Assembly (NCBI RefSeq): GCF_019710585.1
Contig: NZ_JAIFZQ010000020.1
Span: 900,265-964,264, forward strand
Direction of reading: 5' to 3'
Source: Arthrobacter sp. MAHUQ-56
GTDB taxonomy: Bacteria > Actinomycetota > Actinomycetes > Actinomycetales > Micrococcaceae
Length of the DNA stretch: 64,000 nt
The first letter of the stretch is position 1; every line of letters begins with the position of its first letter. This document shows positions 51,689-61,040 of the stretch, one piece after another. Under the pieces are notes generated by a model. The model was not told the origin of the DNA. It saw only the letters and a program-made list of their open reading frames with translations, and did not search any database. The position numbers and the translations under genes were made by a program.

Positions 51689-52113
51689 GCACGCTTTTCA
51701 CCAGGATCCTGAACGGCGAGATTCCCGGCCGGTTCGTGTGGCGCGAGGACGACGTCTCCGCGTTCCTCACCACCGGCCCGCTCGCCGATGGCCACACGCT
51801 GGTGGTTCCCACCGAAGAAGTGGACCGCTGGACTGACGCCTCGCCGGAGACCCTCGCCCGGGTCATGGAAGTGGCGCGCCGCATCGGTGCGGTCCAGGTG
51901 GACGTTTTCGGTGCCCGGCGCGCCGGCCTCATCGTGGCCGGCTACGAAATCAACCACCTGCACGTGCACGTGTGGCCGTCGCAAAGCATGGCCGACTTCG
52001 ATTTCGGCTCCGCTGACCAGAACCCGGACCCGGACGTCCTGGACGCCAACGCCGAGAAGCTGCGGGTTGGTCTTCGCGCAGCAGGGTACGGAGAATTCGT
52101 TCCGGCTTCGTAA
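51685..52113 (+). CDS. HIT-family nucleotide hydrolase
   Basis: A 142-residue protein with the histidine triad HLHVHVWP near residue 91. HIT proteins of this size hydrolyse AMP conjugates. The N-terminus TLFTRILNGEIPGRFVWRED is typical. Last gene of the sseA operon. Confidence 0.85.
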   Translation: MSTLFTRILNGEIPGRFVWREDDVSAFLTTGPLADGHTLVVPTEEVDRWTDASPETLARVMEVARRIGAVQVDVFGARRAGLIVAGYEINHLHVHVWPSQSMADFDFGSADQNPDPDVLDANAEKLRVGLRAAGYGEFVPAS

Positions 52114-52169
52114 CAGGGCTGCGCCCGCCACTGCCCTGTGTCGCTGCCCTGTGGCGGGCGCAGGCAGGA

Positions 52170-53153
52170 TCAGTCCCTCCGCGGGGTCATCGCCACCATG
52201 CCGGCATAGGTGAACCCGCCCCCGAAGCCGAACAACAGCGCCGGGACGTCCGCCGGGATCCTCCCGGCGTGCCACCACTTGGAGAGCCCGAGCGGAACGC
52301 TCGCCGCGGACGTGTTCCCCGACTCCGTGACGTCGGTAATGACCACACGGTCCGACATGCCCAGGGCGTCCGCCAAGGGTTCGATGATGCGGAGGTTGGC
52401 CTGGTGGGCGGCCAGGACCTGGATGTCGTCCAGCGCCAGGCCGGCGCGGGCCACTACCTCGCGGGCGCGGTCCGGTGCCTTGGTAAGGGCCCACCTGAGC
52501 ACTTCACGGCCGTTCTGGGAAAACCTTCCGGACGGCGGTGAGATCCTGACCGCGTCGGCCATGCCGCCTTCGGACCCCCACACCACCGGTCCAATCCGCG
52601 GCGCCTCGGACGGGCGCACGACGGCGGCGCCTGCACCGTCCGCGGTGAGTACCGCCGTCGCGCGGTCCGTCCAGTCGGTGACGGTCGACAGCGTCTCCGC
52701 CCCGACGACGATGGCGTGGGTGGCGCTGCCGGTGCGGATGGCCTGGTCGGCGACGCCGAGCGCGTACTCGAAACCCGAGCACGCTGTATTGACATCCATG
52801 ATGCCCGGGCCACGGCCCTCCCTTCCAAGCCCAAGCGCCTCGGCCACGCGTCCGGCGGTGTTGGGGGAACGCTCGGCGGCTGTCGTCGTCGCCACCACCA
52901 CGAGATCGATGTCAGAGGCCGGCACGCGCGAATCGGCCAGCGCCATCCGGGCCGCAGGGATCGCCAGGTCCACCACCGTCTCGCCCCCGGCGACGATATT
53001 CCGGGTGATGATGCCCGTCCGCTGGCGGATCCACTCATCGCTGGTGTCCATCATGCCTTCGAGTTCATGGTTGTCCATGACCCGGGCGGGCTGGGCATGG
53101 CCGAGCCCGGCGATCTCTGTCCCTGCCGGGCCTTGGGCAAGCGTGAGTTTCAT
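52170..53153 (-). CDS. fabH: 3-oxoacyl-ACP synthase III family protein
   Basis: A 327-residue thiolase-fold enzyme. Catalytic Cys125 in DVNTACSGFEYALG, His in VLAAHQANLRIIEPLADALG, Asn in ESGNTSAASVPLGLSKW, so the FabH triad is complete. It is outside a fatty-acid cluster, so it may be a secondary KASIII rather than the main initiation enzyme. GAGAGGAATT precedes the ATG. Confidence 0.8.
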   Translation of the reverse strand: MKLTLAQGPAGTEIAGLGHAQPARVMDNHELEGMMDTSDEWIRQRTGIITRNIVAGGETVVDLAIPAARMALADSRVPASDIDLVVVATTTAAERSPNTAGRVAEALGLGREGRGPGIMDVNTACSGFEYALGVADQAIRTGSATHAIVVGAETLSTVTDWTDRATAVLTADGAGAAVVRPSEAPRIGPVVWGSEGGMADAVRISPPSGRFSQNGREVLRWALTKAPDRAREVVARAGLALDDIQVLAAHQANLRIIEPLADALGMSDRVVITDVTESGNTSAASVPLGLSKWWHAGRIPADVPALLFGFGGGFTYAGMVAMTPRRD

Positions 53154-53182
53154 GGAATTCCTCTCGTCGGGGCGGACCGCTG

Positions 53183-56100
53183 TCAGGCGGGGGCCAGTGC
53201 CTTGTTGAGCACGGTGCGGATACGTTTCTCTGATACGGAGTAGGCAGTGCCGAGCTCGACGGCGAACAGGCTCACCCGGAGTTCCTCGATCATCCAGCGC
53301 ACCTGGGTTAATTCGCGTCCGGCACGGCGTCCCGGCGACAGGGCGGAGACGGCATCGTCGTAGTCGTCCTCGAGCCGCTGCACCACCGCCATGCTCAGAG
53401 CGTCGCGCTGGACGTTGCCCGGCAGGCGTTCGAGCCGCTTTTCGATCGCCGCCAGGTAGCGGGGCAGCTGGCTGAGCTGGCCGTGACCCGTGCGTGCCAC
53501 AAAACCCGGATAGACCAGCTGTTCGAGCTGGCTCTTGATGTCGTTCAGCGCACTGATCAGGGCGAGGCTGGTGGTGCCCTTCAACTGCTTTTCGATTCGC
53601 CGGGTGCTCGCCAGGATGCGCTCCACCACGGCGGTCACGGTGAAGACGGTGTCGATCAGTTCGGCCCGCACCAGCTCATAGAGCGCGTCGAAAGCCTTGC
53701 GGTCCCAGGGCAGGTCCACGGGGGTGAGTTTGTCGATGGCGGCAAGCGCGCAGTCGGCAATCAGCGCCGCCACCGAGCCGTGCGGATTCTGGCTGAAGGT
53801 GAGCTTCTCCGTGTTGCTCAGGTGTTCCAGGACGTAACGGTCCGGTGCCGGGACGCGCAGCGCCAGCAGCCGGATGACGCCGCCGCGCATGGCGTCGAGC
53901 TGTTCCTCCTGCGACTGGAAGACATGGAGGGACACGGACGTCCCCTGGTCCACCAGCGCCGGATAGCCGGTGACCGTGTGCCCGTTGACCAGGCTGCTGA
54001 CCTGCCGCTCGATGGTGCCGAACGTCCACTCCGTCAGGCCGTCCCGCTCCACGAACCCGGTGGCGGCGGCCGCCTGGTTGCTGCCGGCCCGCGCCGCTGC
54101 CGGGGACGCGGCAAGGTGCGTCCCGCCGGCTTCCCGCTGTACCTTGCCGTTGCGCGCCGCGGTGGATGCCGGGGTGGCGCCGAGCGACTCGGCGATGGCG
54201 CGGCGGGTGGCGGGTGCGAGCTGTTCCTGCAGTTCCGCAAGGTCCTTGCCCTCGCCAAGGACCTTGCCCTTGCTGTCCACCACCTTGAAACTCACGCGCA
54301 GGTGCGGGGGCACCGCGTCCCAGTTCCAGGAACCGGGGGGAATGATTGCGCCGCGAAGCCGCCGCAGCGCGAGCTCCAGCGAAGGCTCCAGCGCGTCCGT
54401 GGCCGGATCGAAGTCCGATTCCAGGACGGCGACCGCTTGCCGGGCGACATCGGGGGCCGGGACGAAGTTCTTCCGTACCTGCTTCGGCAGCGACTTGATC
54501 AGGGCGGTCACCAGCTCAACCCGCTGACCGGGAATCAGCCAGCGGAACGGCGCATCCTCCAGCTGGTTAAGGAACAGCACCGGCACTTCGGCAGTGACGC
54601 CGTCGGACGGATCCGGCGCCGCGCCCGGCGCCACCGGGTGGAATTCGTAGGTGAGGGGCAGTTCGAAACCCTTGTGCAGCCACGTTTTGGGGTAGGCGGA
54701 CTCGTCCAGGTCGTCGGCGTCATCGCTCAGGAGCAGCGATTTGTCGAAGTCCAGCAGGTCCGGCTGCTCCCGGCGGGCGTCCTTCCACCATTTGTCGAAG
54801 TGGCGTTCAGAGACCACGTCCGGGCCGATACGGGCATCGTAGAACTCGAACAATGTCTCGTCGTCCACCAGAAGGTCGCGGCGGCGCATGCGCGCTTCGA
54901 GTTCCTCGACTTCGTTCAGGAGCGCCCTGTTGCGGTGGAAGAACTTGTGGTGGGTGCGCCAGTCGCCTTCCACCAGGGCGTGCCTGATGAACAGCTCGCG
55001 TGCAACCACCGGGTCGACCCGGCCGTAGTTGATCCGGCGCTGGGCGATGATCGGGACGCCGTAAAGGGTCACTTTCTCGTAGGCCATGACGGCGCCCTGC
55101 CGGGTGGACCAGTGTGGCTCACTGTAGCTGCGCTTGACCAGGTCCGGTGCCACCTGCTCGGCCCACAGCGGATCGAACCTGGCCGCCACCCTGGCCCAGA
55201 GCCTGCTGGTTTCCACCAGTTCGGCTGCCATCACGAACGCGGGGGACTTCTTGAACAGCGCCGATCCGGGGAAGATCGCGAAGCGGCTGCCGCGGGCGCC
55301 GGCATATTCGCGCTTGCGCTCATCGAGGATGCCGATATGGCTTAGGAGCCCGGAGAGCAGGCTGATGTGGATACCGTCGTGGTTGCCCACGGGGTCCGCC
55401 AGCCGCTTGTTGTCCAGGCTGATGCCCAGCGGCCGGGCCAGCTGGCGGAGCTGGGCAAAGAGGTCCTGCCATTCCCGGACCCGCAGGTAGTTGATGAACT
55501 CGGCGTGGCACAAGCGGCGGAAGGCCGAGGACGAGAGCTCCTGCTGCTTTTCCTGCAGGTAGTTCCACAGGTTCAGGTAGCCCGTGAAGTCGGAGTTTTC
55601 GTCGCGGAAGCGGTTGTGCTTTTCCGCGGCCAGCTGCTGCTTGTCCGTGGGGCGCTCGCGGGGATCCTGGATGGTGAGCGCCGCGGCGAGGATCATGACC
55701 TCCCGCACGCAGCCGCGTTTTCCGGCCTCGACGATCATCCGGCCAAGCCGGGGGTCCACCGGCAGTTGGGCGAGTTTCTGCCCGACGGCGGTGAGCCCGC
55801 CGCCTTTTCGTCCGTCACCTTCGCCCTTGCCCTGCTTCGGCGCGGCCAAGGCGCCGAGTTCGCGCAGCAGCGTCACGCCGTCGTTAATTGCCCGTGTCTC
55901 CGGCGGCTCGACGAACGGGAAGTCCTCCACGTCCTTCGGCCCGCGGGCAACGCCCATGGCGGTCATCTGGAGGATGACGGCGGCCAGGTTGGTCCGCAGG
56001 ATCTCGGGATCCGTGAACTGGGGGCGGGAGTCGAAATCTTCCTCGGAGTACAGCCGGATGGCGATGCCGTCCGACACGCGGCCGCAGCGTCCCGACCGTT

Positions 56101-57142
56101 GGTTCGCCGAGGCCTGCGATACCCGTTCGATGGGAAGGCGCTGGACCTTGGTGCGGTGCGAGTACCGGGAAATGCGGGCGGTGCCGGTGTCGATGACGTA
56201 TTTGATGCCCGGCACTGTCAGTGACGTTTCCGCCACGTTGGTGGCCAGCACGATCCGGCGTTTGTTGCCCGGGTGGAACACCTTGTGCTGTTCCTGCAGG
56301 CTCAGGCGTGCGAAGAGGGGGAGCACCTCGGTATTGGCCAGGCGGCGGTTGGCCTGGATGCGTGCCTGCAGCGCCTCCGCGGCGTCACGGATTTCGCGCT
56401 CGCCGGAGAAGAACACCAGGATGTCGCCGGGCGCCTCCGTGGCCAGTTCGTCGACGGCGTCGCAGACGGCATCCAGCGGGTCCCGGTCCTCTTCGAGTTC
56501 GTCGTCCGAGGATTCGTCCTCGTCCGATTTCGGCTGGGAGAGGGGCCGGTAGCGGATTTCCACGGGGTAGGTCCGGCCCGAGACTTCGATGATGGGGGCG
56601 GGATTCTCCGGAGTGCCGAAGTGGTTGGCAAAACGCTCGGGATCGATGGTGGCCGAGGTGATGATGACCTTCAGGTCCGGCCGCTGGGGGAGGATGCGCT
56701 TGAGGTAGCCCAGGATGAAGTCGATGTTGAGGCTGCGTTCATGGGCTTCGTCGATGATGATCGCGTTGTACTTGCGCAGCAGCTTGTCGCGCTGGATCTC
56801 GGCCAGCAGGATACCGTCGGTCATGAGCTTGACCTTGGTCGCCTTGCTGACCTCACCGGTGAAGCGGACCTGGAAGCCCACTTCCTGGCCGATTTCCACC
56901 CCGAGTTCCTCGGCGATGCGCTCGGCCACGGTTCGTGCCGCCAGGCGCCGCGGCTGGGTGTGGCCGATCAGTCCGTTGTCCCCAAGGCCCAGTTCCAGGC
57001 ACATCTTGGGGATCTGCGTGGTCTTTCCGGAGCCGGTCTCGCCGGCGATGATGGTCACCTGGTTGGCGGCGATCGCTGCCATCAGATCGTCGCGGCGCTC
57101 GGATACCGGCAGCTCGGCGGGATAGGAAATATGAAAAGTCAT
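53183..57142 (-). CDS. hrpA: ATP-dependent RNA helicase HrpA
   Basis: A 1319-residue DEAH helicase. Walker A IIAGETGSGKTTQIPKMCLE, DEAH box IIIDEAHERSLNIDFILGYL, SAT motif ITSATIDPERFA, and motif VI QRSGRCGRVSDG. C-terminal HA2, OB and DUF3418 domains account for the length, normal for HrpA. It ends 29 nt before the fabH-like start, same strand. Role in rescue of stalled or structured mRNAs is known for the family. Confidence 0.9.
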   Translation of the reverse strand: MTFHISYPAELPVSERRDDLMAAIAANQVTIIAGETGSGKTTQIPKMCLELGLGDNGLIGHTQPRRLAARTVAERIAEELGVEIGQEVGFQVRFTGEVSKATKVKLMTDGILLAEIQRDKLLRKYNAIIIDEAHERSLNIDFILGYLKRILPQRPDLKVIITSATIDPERFANHFGTPENPAPIIEVSGRTYPVEIRYRPLSQPKSDEDESSDDELEEDRDPLDAVCDAVDELATEAPGDILVFFSGEREIRDAAEALQARIQANRRLANTEVLPLFARLSLQEQHKVFHPGNKRRIVLATNVAETSLTVPGIKYVIDTGTARISRYSHRTKVQRLPIERVSQASANQRSGRCGRVSDGIAIRLYSEEDFDSRPQFTDPEILRTNLAAVILQMTAMGVARGPKDVEDFPFVEPPETRAINDGVTLLRELGALAAPKQGKGEGDGRKGGGLTAVGQKLAQLPVDPRLGRMIVEAGKRGCVREVMILAAALTIQDPRERPTDKQQLAAEKHNRFRDENSDFTGYLNLWNYLQEKQQELSSSAFRRLCHAEFINYLRVREWQDLFAQLRQLARPLGISLDNKRLADPVGNHDGIHISLLSGLLSHIGILDERKREYAGARGSRFAIFPGSALFKKSPAFVMAAELVETSRLWARVAARFDPLWAEQVAPDLVKRSYSEPHWSTRQGAVMAYEKVTLYGVPIIAQRRINYGRVDPVVARELFIRHALVEGDWRTHHKFFHRNRALLNEVEELEARMRRRDLLVDDETLFEFYDARIGPDVVSERHFDKWWKDARREQPDLLDFDKSLLLSDDADDLDESAYPKTWLHKGFELPLTYEFHPVAPGAAPDPSDGVTAEVPVLFLNQLEDAPFRWLIPGQRVELVTALIKSLPKQVRKNFVPAPDVARQAVAVLESDFDPATDALEPSLELALRRLRGAIIPPGSWNWDAVPPHLRVSFKVVDSKGKVLGEGKDLAELQEQLAPATRRAIAESLGATPASTAARNGKVQREAGGTHLAASPAAARAGSNQAAAATGFVERDGLTEWTFGTIERQVSSLVNGHTVTGYPALVDQGTSVSLHVFQSQEEQLDAMRGGVIRLLALRVPAPDRYVLEHLSNTEKLTFSQNPHGSVAALIADCALAAIDKLTPVDLPWDRKAFDALYELVRAELIDTVFTVTAVVERILASTRRIEKQLKGTTSLALISALNDIKSQLEQLVYPGFVARTGHGQLSQLPRYLAAIEKRLERLPGNVQRDALSMAVVQRLEDDYDDAVSALSPGRRAGRELTQVRWMIEELRVSLFAVELGTAYSVSEKRIRTVLNKALAPA

Positions 57143-57211
57143 GGCTGCAGACAGTCTACTGCGGCAAGGGAAGGCCTTTCCGTTTCGACTGCCTGCGGCG
57201 CTGTGGGTTGC

Positions 57212-57376
57212 CTAGAAAATGCGGAGGGTGTAGCTGGAACTCGGCGGATCCAGCGCGGACCAGCCCTCGTAGGGGGCGGCAGGGGGCCTGTGTCCCCGGC
57301 TGTCACGGAGGAGGGCCGCTGCGGTGGCTGCGGCGAGGAAGAGGACGATGACAATGATGGTTGCGAGGATCTCCAT
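57212..57376 (-). CDS. 54-residue single-pass membrane protein
   Basis: ATG 57376 with TAAGGG upstream. One N-terminal membrane helix (MEILATIIVIVLFLAAATAA) followed by a basic then Pro/Ser-rich cytoplasmic tail. Divergent from the GlxA-type regulator and sharing its palindromic promoter region, so possibly its target. Function unknown. Confidence 0.55.
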   Translation of the reverse strand: MEILATIIVIVLFLAAATAAALLRDSRGHRPPAAPYEGWSALDPPSSSYTLRIF

Positions 57377-57380
57377 GCCC

Positions 57381-57466
57381 TTAATGCTTCTCCTGGAAGC
57401 GGCGCCCCAACAGTGGCAGGAATGACCAAAAAGCATTAATTCCTGCCATACTTTAAGCATGCTTAA
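57381..57466. promoter_or_regulatory. Palindrome cluster in the glxA divergent promoter
   Basis: TTAATGCTT (57381-57389) and AAGCATTAA (57431-57439) are mutual inverted copies, and a perfect 14-bp palindrome TTAAGCATGCTTAA (57453-57466) covers the regulator's own ATG. The shared AAGCAT core suggests one DNA-binding protein, most likely the adjacent regulator, covering both start regions. Confidence 0.55.
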
Positions 57467-58427
57467 GACCGTGGCTGTGATCGTGGTTCCAAACTTTTCG
57501 ATGTTCGAGTTCGGCACGGCGTTCGAGGTGTTCGGGATCGACCGGTCCGGGCGGGGCACGGGAGTGCCGGCTTTCGATTTCCGCGTGTGCACCCCCTCGC
57601 CCGGCGACGTCCGGCTCGAGTCAGGGTTGTCGATGAATGTTGGCCTGGGCCTTGAAGCCACCGAAGACGCCGACCTGGTCATCATGGGTCCGTATGGTTC
57701 GGACCAGGAGTTGCCCGACTCCGTCCTTGAGGCCCTGCGGGCCGCGGACGCCAGGGGCGCGTGGGTCATGTCGATTTGCTCTGGAGCTTTCGGCCTGGCC
57801 CGCGCCGGCCTGCTTGATGGCCGCCGGTGCACCACCCACTGGCGCTCCTGCGCGGAACTTGCGGCAAGGTACCCGTCAGCCCGCGTCGATGAGAACGTGC
57901 TGTACGTCCAGGATGGCAATATCATCTCCTCGGCCGGGACCGCTGCGGGTATCGACGCCTGCCTGCACCTCGTCCGGGTCGAACTTGGCGCCCGGGCGGC
58001 AACGGCCATTGCACGGGACATGGTGGTTCCTCCGCACCGGGACGGTGGCCAGGCCCAGTTCATTGAGCGGCCCATCCCCGCGTGCGGCTCCGCGCCCATC
58101 GAAGCGCTGTTGCGGTGGATGGTCGGGAACCTGGACCGTGAGCACACCGTCGACGACCTCGCCGGGCGCGTGCACATGTCCGCCAGGACGTTCGCGCGGA
58201 AGTTCAGGTCGGAAACCGGGGCGACGCCGGCTGCCTGGCTCAACTCCCAGCGCGTGCTGCGCGCTCAGGAACTGTTGGAATCAACCGACCTGGGTATCGA
58301 CGAAGTAGCCAGGGAATCGGGTTTCGGGAACCCCGTCCTGCTGCGGCATCACTTCGCCAAGGTTCTGGGCACCAGCCCGCAGTCCTACCGGCGGGCCTTT
58401 CGCGGGCAGTTGGCCGGCGTTGGCTAG
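57459..58427 (+). CDS. GlxA-family transcriptional regulator (DJ-1/PfpI plus AraC)
   Basis: A 322-residue protein. N-terminal DJ-1/PfpI-like domain (VVPNFSMFEFGTAFEVFG, with SICSGAFGLARAGLLDG carrying the conserved Cys) and C-terminal double helix-turn-helix of AraC type (HMSARTFARKFRSETGATPA, then LGIDEVARESGFGNPVLLRH). It likely senses a small metabolite and controls itself and the divergent membrane protein. Confidence 0.85.
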   Translation: MLKTVAVIVVPNFSMFEFGTAFEVFGIDRSGRGTGVPAFDFRVCTPSPGDVRLESGLSMNVGLGLEATEDADLVIMGPYGSDQELPDSVLEALRAADARGAWVMSICSGAFGLARAGLLDGRRCTTHWRSCAELAARYPSARVDENVLYVQDGNIISSAGTAAGIDACLHLVRVELGARAATAIARDMVVPPHRDGGQAQFIERPIPACGSAPIEALLRWMVGNLDREHTVDDLAGRVHMSARTFARKFRSETGATPAAWLNSQRVLRAQELLESTDLGIDEVARESGFGNPVLLRHHFAKVLGTSPQSYRRAFRGQLAGVG

Positions 58428-58428
58428 G

Positions 58429-58761
58429 CTACTGGTCCGCTGATCCGTCGCCCTGTGACACCGCCCCGTCCTGCTCTGCCGCTGCCCGTGCGGTGTCCAC
58501 CAGGATCCGCCAGGGGCCGGTGAGAGCCTGCTCCGGCAAGGCTGCCCGGCGCTGCCCGGCACTGATGGAGTAGAAGAAACGGTCCGGCTGTGGGGACTCG
58601 AAGGCCGCGGCGGCCGCCCGTTGGGTCCTCGGAACCGCATCCCAGGGGCAAGCCTCGACGATGGGCTGCCACTGGTTGAGGTCCGTGTCCGTCCGGGCCT
58701 CCACGGTCCATATCCGTGTGGCCGCCGCGATCCCCCCGGTACGCTCCACCTTGATTTTCAT
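58429..58761 (-). CDS. Emfourin-like inhibitor of the M4 protease
   Basis: A 110-residue protein, ATG 58761 (MKIKVERTGGIAA), directly downstream of a protealysin-like protease gene. Size, the MKIxVxRxGG start, DRFFYSISAG-type middle and the location match emfourin, the protein inhibitor encoded with protealysins. No signal peptide, as for emfourins. The two genes are separated by a 14-bp hairpin. Confidence 0.65.
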   Translation of the reverse strand: MKIKVERTGGIAAATRIWTVEARTDTDLNQWQPIVEACPWDAVPRTQRAAAAAFESPQPDRFFYSISAGQRRAALPEQALTGPWRILVDTARAAAEQDGAVSQGDGSADQ

Positions 58762-58785
58762 GGCCTGGTCCCCGGGCTTCCGTGG

Positions 58786-58816
58786 AGCCAGGCTGCCGGT
58801 TTCCGGCAGCCTGGCT
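58786..58816 (-). other. Intercistronic hairpin between protease and inhibitor genes
   Basis: A 14-bp perfect stem (58786-58799 with 58803-58816) and TTT loop, between the protease stop and the inhibitor start. No T-run follows on the minus strand, so it is not a standard terminator; it could stabilise or partly attenuate the mRNA and set the inhibitor level. Confidence 0.55.
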
Positions 58817-58820
58817 GTGG

Positions 58821-59873
58821 CTAAACCTTGACCTTCACAGTCTCCCACGCCTGCCGCACGGCGTCATGCTCTGCCGATCCTGCACCATAAAGCTCTGTGG
58901 CTGCCCGCGCCGTGGCCCGTGCAAAGACGGTGAACGTTGCCGCCGGTGGCAGCGAACCGCCGGTCAGGGCCTCGTACCAGATGCGGCCGGGACAGTCCCA
59001 GGCGTAGCCGCCCAGGGCTTCGGCCACCAGGTAGAAGGCCCGGTTGGGGATGCCGGAGTTGATGTGGACCCCGCCGTTGTCCGCGCCGGTTCGCACATAG
59101 GAGTCCATGGAGTCCGGCTGCGGGTCCTTGCCCAGCACGTCGTCGTCGTACGCGGTTCCCGGTTCCTTCATGGAGCGCAGGGCGCGCCCCTGCACCTGAG
59201 GGGTGAAGAGGCCTTCGCCGATCAGCCAGCTGGCCTCGGACGTGGCCTGGTTCTTCACGTACTGCTCCACGAGTGCGCCGAAGACATCGGACATGGATTC
59301 GTTCAGGGCGCCGGCCTGGTTCCGGTAGGCCAGACCCGCGGAAAACTGCGTGACGCCGTGGGCAAGTTCGTGCCCGATCACGCTCACGGACTTGGTGAAG
59401 CGTTCGAACACTTCGCCGTCTCCATCGCCGAACACCATCTGGCTGCCGTTCCAAAAAGCATTGTCGTAAGACCTGCCGAAATGCACCGTGGCGTTGAGGT
59501 GCAGCCCGAGCCCGTCGATGGAGTCACGGCCGAAGGCATCGGCATAGAGCCGGTGCGTGTGGCCGAGCCCGTCGTACGCTTCATCGGTGGCTTCATCCTG
59601 CGTTGCCGGGCCACCCTCCTCCCGGGCCAGCTCACCCGGGAGCGTTTCAGTGCTGCGGGCGTCGTAGATGGTGCGGTTCACCGGCCCCGGCTTCCTCGGA
59701 AGCATGCCGGGCGGGATGGCGGGAACCGGCCGGGCGCGGGCCACGTGGAAGGATTCGACGTGGCCCAGGGCCTTTCGGGCGGCGGCAGCGGCGGACGAGA
59801 ACCCCGGTGAGTCCTGCCGTGCCAGGCGCCGCAGCAGGTACGGCGGAACGATGGAACAAAATGGAGCGTGCAT
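58821..59873 (-). CDS. Protealysin-like M4 metalloprotease
   Basis: A 350-residue enzyme. The N-terminus MHAPFCSIVPPYLLRRLA is the short protealysin-type propeptide (with the PPYLL block), not a signal peptide. Zinc motif VIGHELAHGVTQ, third ligand and NESMSDVFGALVEQ, and the C-terminal His region GVHINSGIPNRAF. Protealysins can act inside the cell or be released without Sec. The inhibitor gene follows. Confidence 0.85.
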   Translation of the reverse strand: MHAPFCSIVPPYLLRRLARQDSPGFSSAAAAARKALGHVESFHVARARPVPAIPPGMLPRKPGPVNRTIYDARSTETLPGELAREEGGPATQDEATDEAYDGLGHTHRLYADAFGRDSIDGLGLHLNATVHFGRSYDNAFWNGSQMVFGDGDGEVFERFTKSVSVIGHELAHGVTQFSAGLAYRNQAGALNESMSDVFGALVEQYVKNQATSEASWLIGEGLFTPQVQGRALRSMKEPGTAYDDDVLGKDPQPDSMDSYVRTGADNGGVHINSGIPNRAFYLVAEALGGYAWDCPGRIWYEALTGGSLPPAATFTVFARATARAATELYGAGSAEHDAVRQAWETVKVKV

Positions 59874-60000
59874 GGCGTAACCCCCTCAGCTAGGTGGTGC
59901 CAGCCTATGAGGGGGCACCGACAATCAACGGCAGGCCGCCTGCATAAACTCAGCAGCCTTCCGCCCGCCTGCCGGCGGCCCACGTGGGTACGGTAGGCCC

Positions 60001-60951
60001 ATGGCACAGACCCAGAAGCGGAACAAAGCCGGTTCCACCCTGCTGACCGTCATCATCGCCTTCCTGGCGAATTTCCTCGTTGCAGCAGCTAAGTCGGTGG
60101 CCGCGGTCCTTTCCGGGTCGGCTTCCATGGCCGCGGAGGCAGCGCACTCCTGGGCGGACACCGGAAACCAGGTGTTCCTGTTCCTCGCCGAGCGGCGGTC
60201 GGCCCGTCCGCGGGACGAGGCACACCCCATGGGGTACGGCCGCGAGGCCTATGTATGGTCGATGTTCGCCGCCTTCGGGCTCTTCACGGCGGGCGCGGTG
60301 GTGTCCATCATGCACGGCATCCAGGAGATCATTTCGCCGGAGGCGGCCGCCGACTTCACGGTGGCGTACGTGGTGCTCGGCGTAGCGTTCGTCTTCGAGG
60401 GCATCTCTTTCGTCCAGGCCTTCCGGCAGACCCGGAAGGCGGCGCGCGAGCTGGAACGGCACACTTTGGAACAGGTACTGATCAGTTCGGACCCCACGTT
60501 GCGTGCCGTGTTCGCAGAGGACTCGGCCGCGCTGATTGGACTGGTGGTGGCCTTCGTTGGGGTCTTCCTGCACCAGGTCACCGGTTCGCCGCTGCCGGAT
60601 GCCGTGGGCTCGATCGTCGTGGGCGTGCTCCTGGCCGTCGTCGCCGTCGTCCTCATCGACCGCAACCGGCGCTTCCTGGTGGGTCAGGGCGTCACCCCCG
60701 ACATCGAGCGCTCCATGGCGCAGCGGCTGCTGGAGCACCGGGAGATCGCCCGGCTCACCTACCTGCACCTGGAGTTCGTGGGTCCGCGCCGGCTGTACCT
60801 CGTTGCCGCGGTCGACCTGGAGGGGGACCACCCGGAGCACGAAGTGGCCCGGACCCTGCGCCGGATCGAGCGGGACCTGGAGGACCACGCCACCGTGGAG
60901 GAAGCCGTGTTGACCCTGGCGACGATGGATGAGGCCACGCTGCGCTTTTAG
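60001..60951 (+). CDS. Cation diffusion facilitator transporter
   Basis: A 316-residue CDF protein with six membrane segments and a C-terminal cytoplasmic domain. The metal-site motif in helix 2 is AAHSWADTGNQ (in place of HxxxD) and in helix 5 is EDSAALIGLVVAFVGV. Likely efflux of zinc, cobalt, iron or manganese in exchange for protons. Divergent from the protealysin gene. Confidence 0.85.
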   Translation: MAQTQKRNKAGSTLLTVIIAFLANFLVAAAKSVAAVLSGSASMAAEAAHSWADTGNQVFLFLAERRSARPRDEAHPMGYGREAYVWSMFAAFGLFTAGAVVSIMHGIQEIISPEAAADFTVAYVVLGVAFVFEGISFVQAFRQTRKAARELERHTLEQVLISSDPTLRAVFAEDSAALIGLVVAFVGVFLHQVTGSPLPDAVGSIVVGVLLAVVAVVLIDRNRRFLVGQGVTPDIERSMAQRLLEHREIARLTYLHLEFVGPRRLYLVAAVDLEGDHPEHEVARTLRRIERDLEDHATVEEAVLTLATMDEATLRF

Positions 60952-61004
60952 TTGCGCCGTTTCCGGCGGCGTTCGACGGCGGTGCTGCCGCGGCAGCAAA
61001 CGAA

Positions 61005-61033
61005 AACCCCCGCCGTTTGAACGGCGGGGGTTT
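61005..61033. terminator. Bidirectional terminator between CDF and tRNA-Arg
   Basis: A 13-bp stem (AAACCCCCGCCGT with its complement) and loop TTG. T-rich tails on both strands (GTTTTCG on the minus side), so it ends both tRNA-Arg and the CDF transcript. Confidence 0.85.
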
Positions 61034-61040
61034 CAGGTGG

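Noticed and set aside
53483..55345. Open frame of 620 codons opposite hrpA
   Set aside because: Antisense shadow; low-complexity Arg/Gly/Val composition and no family features.
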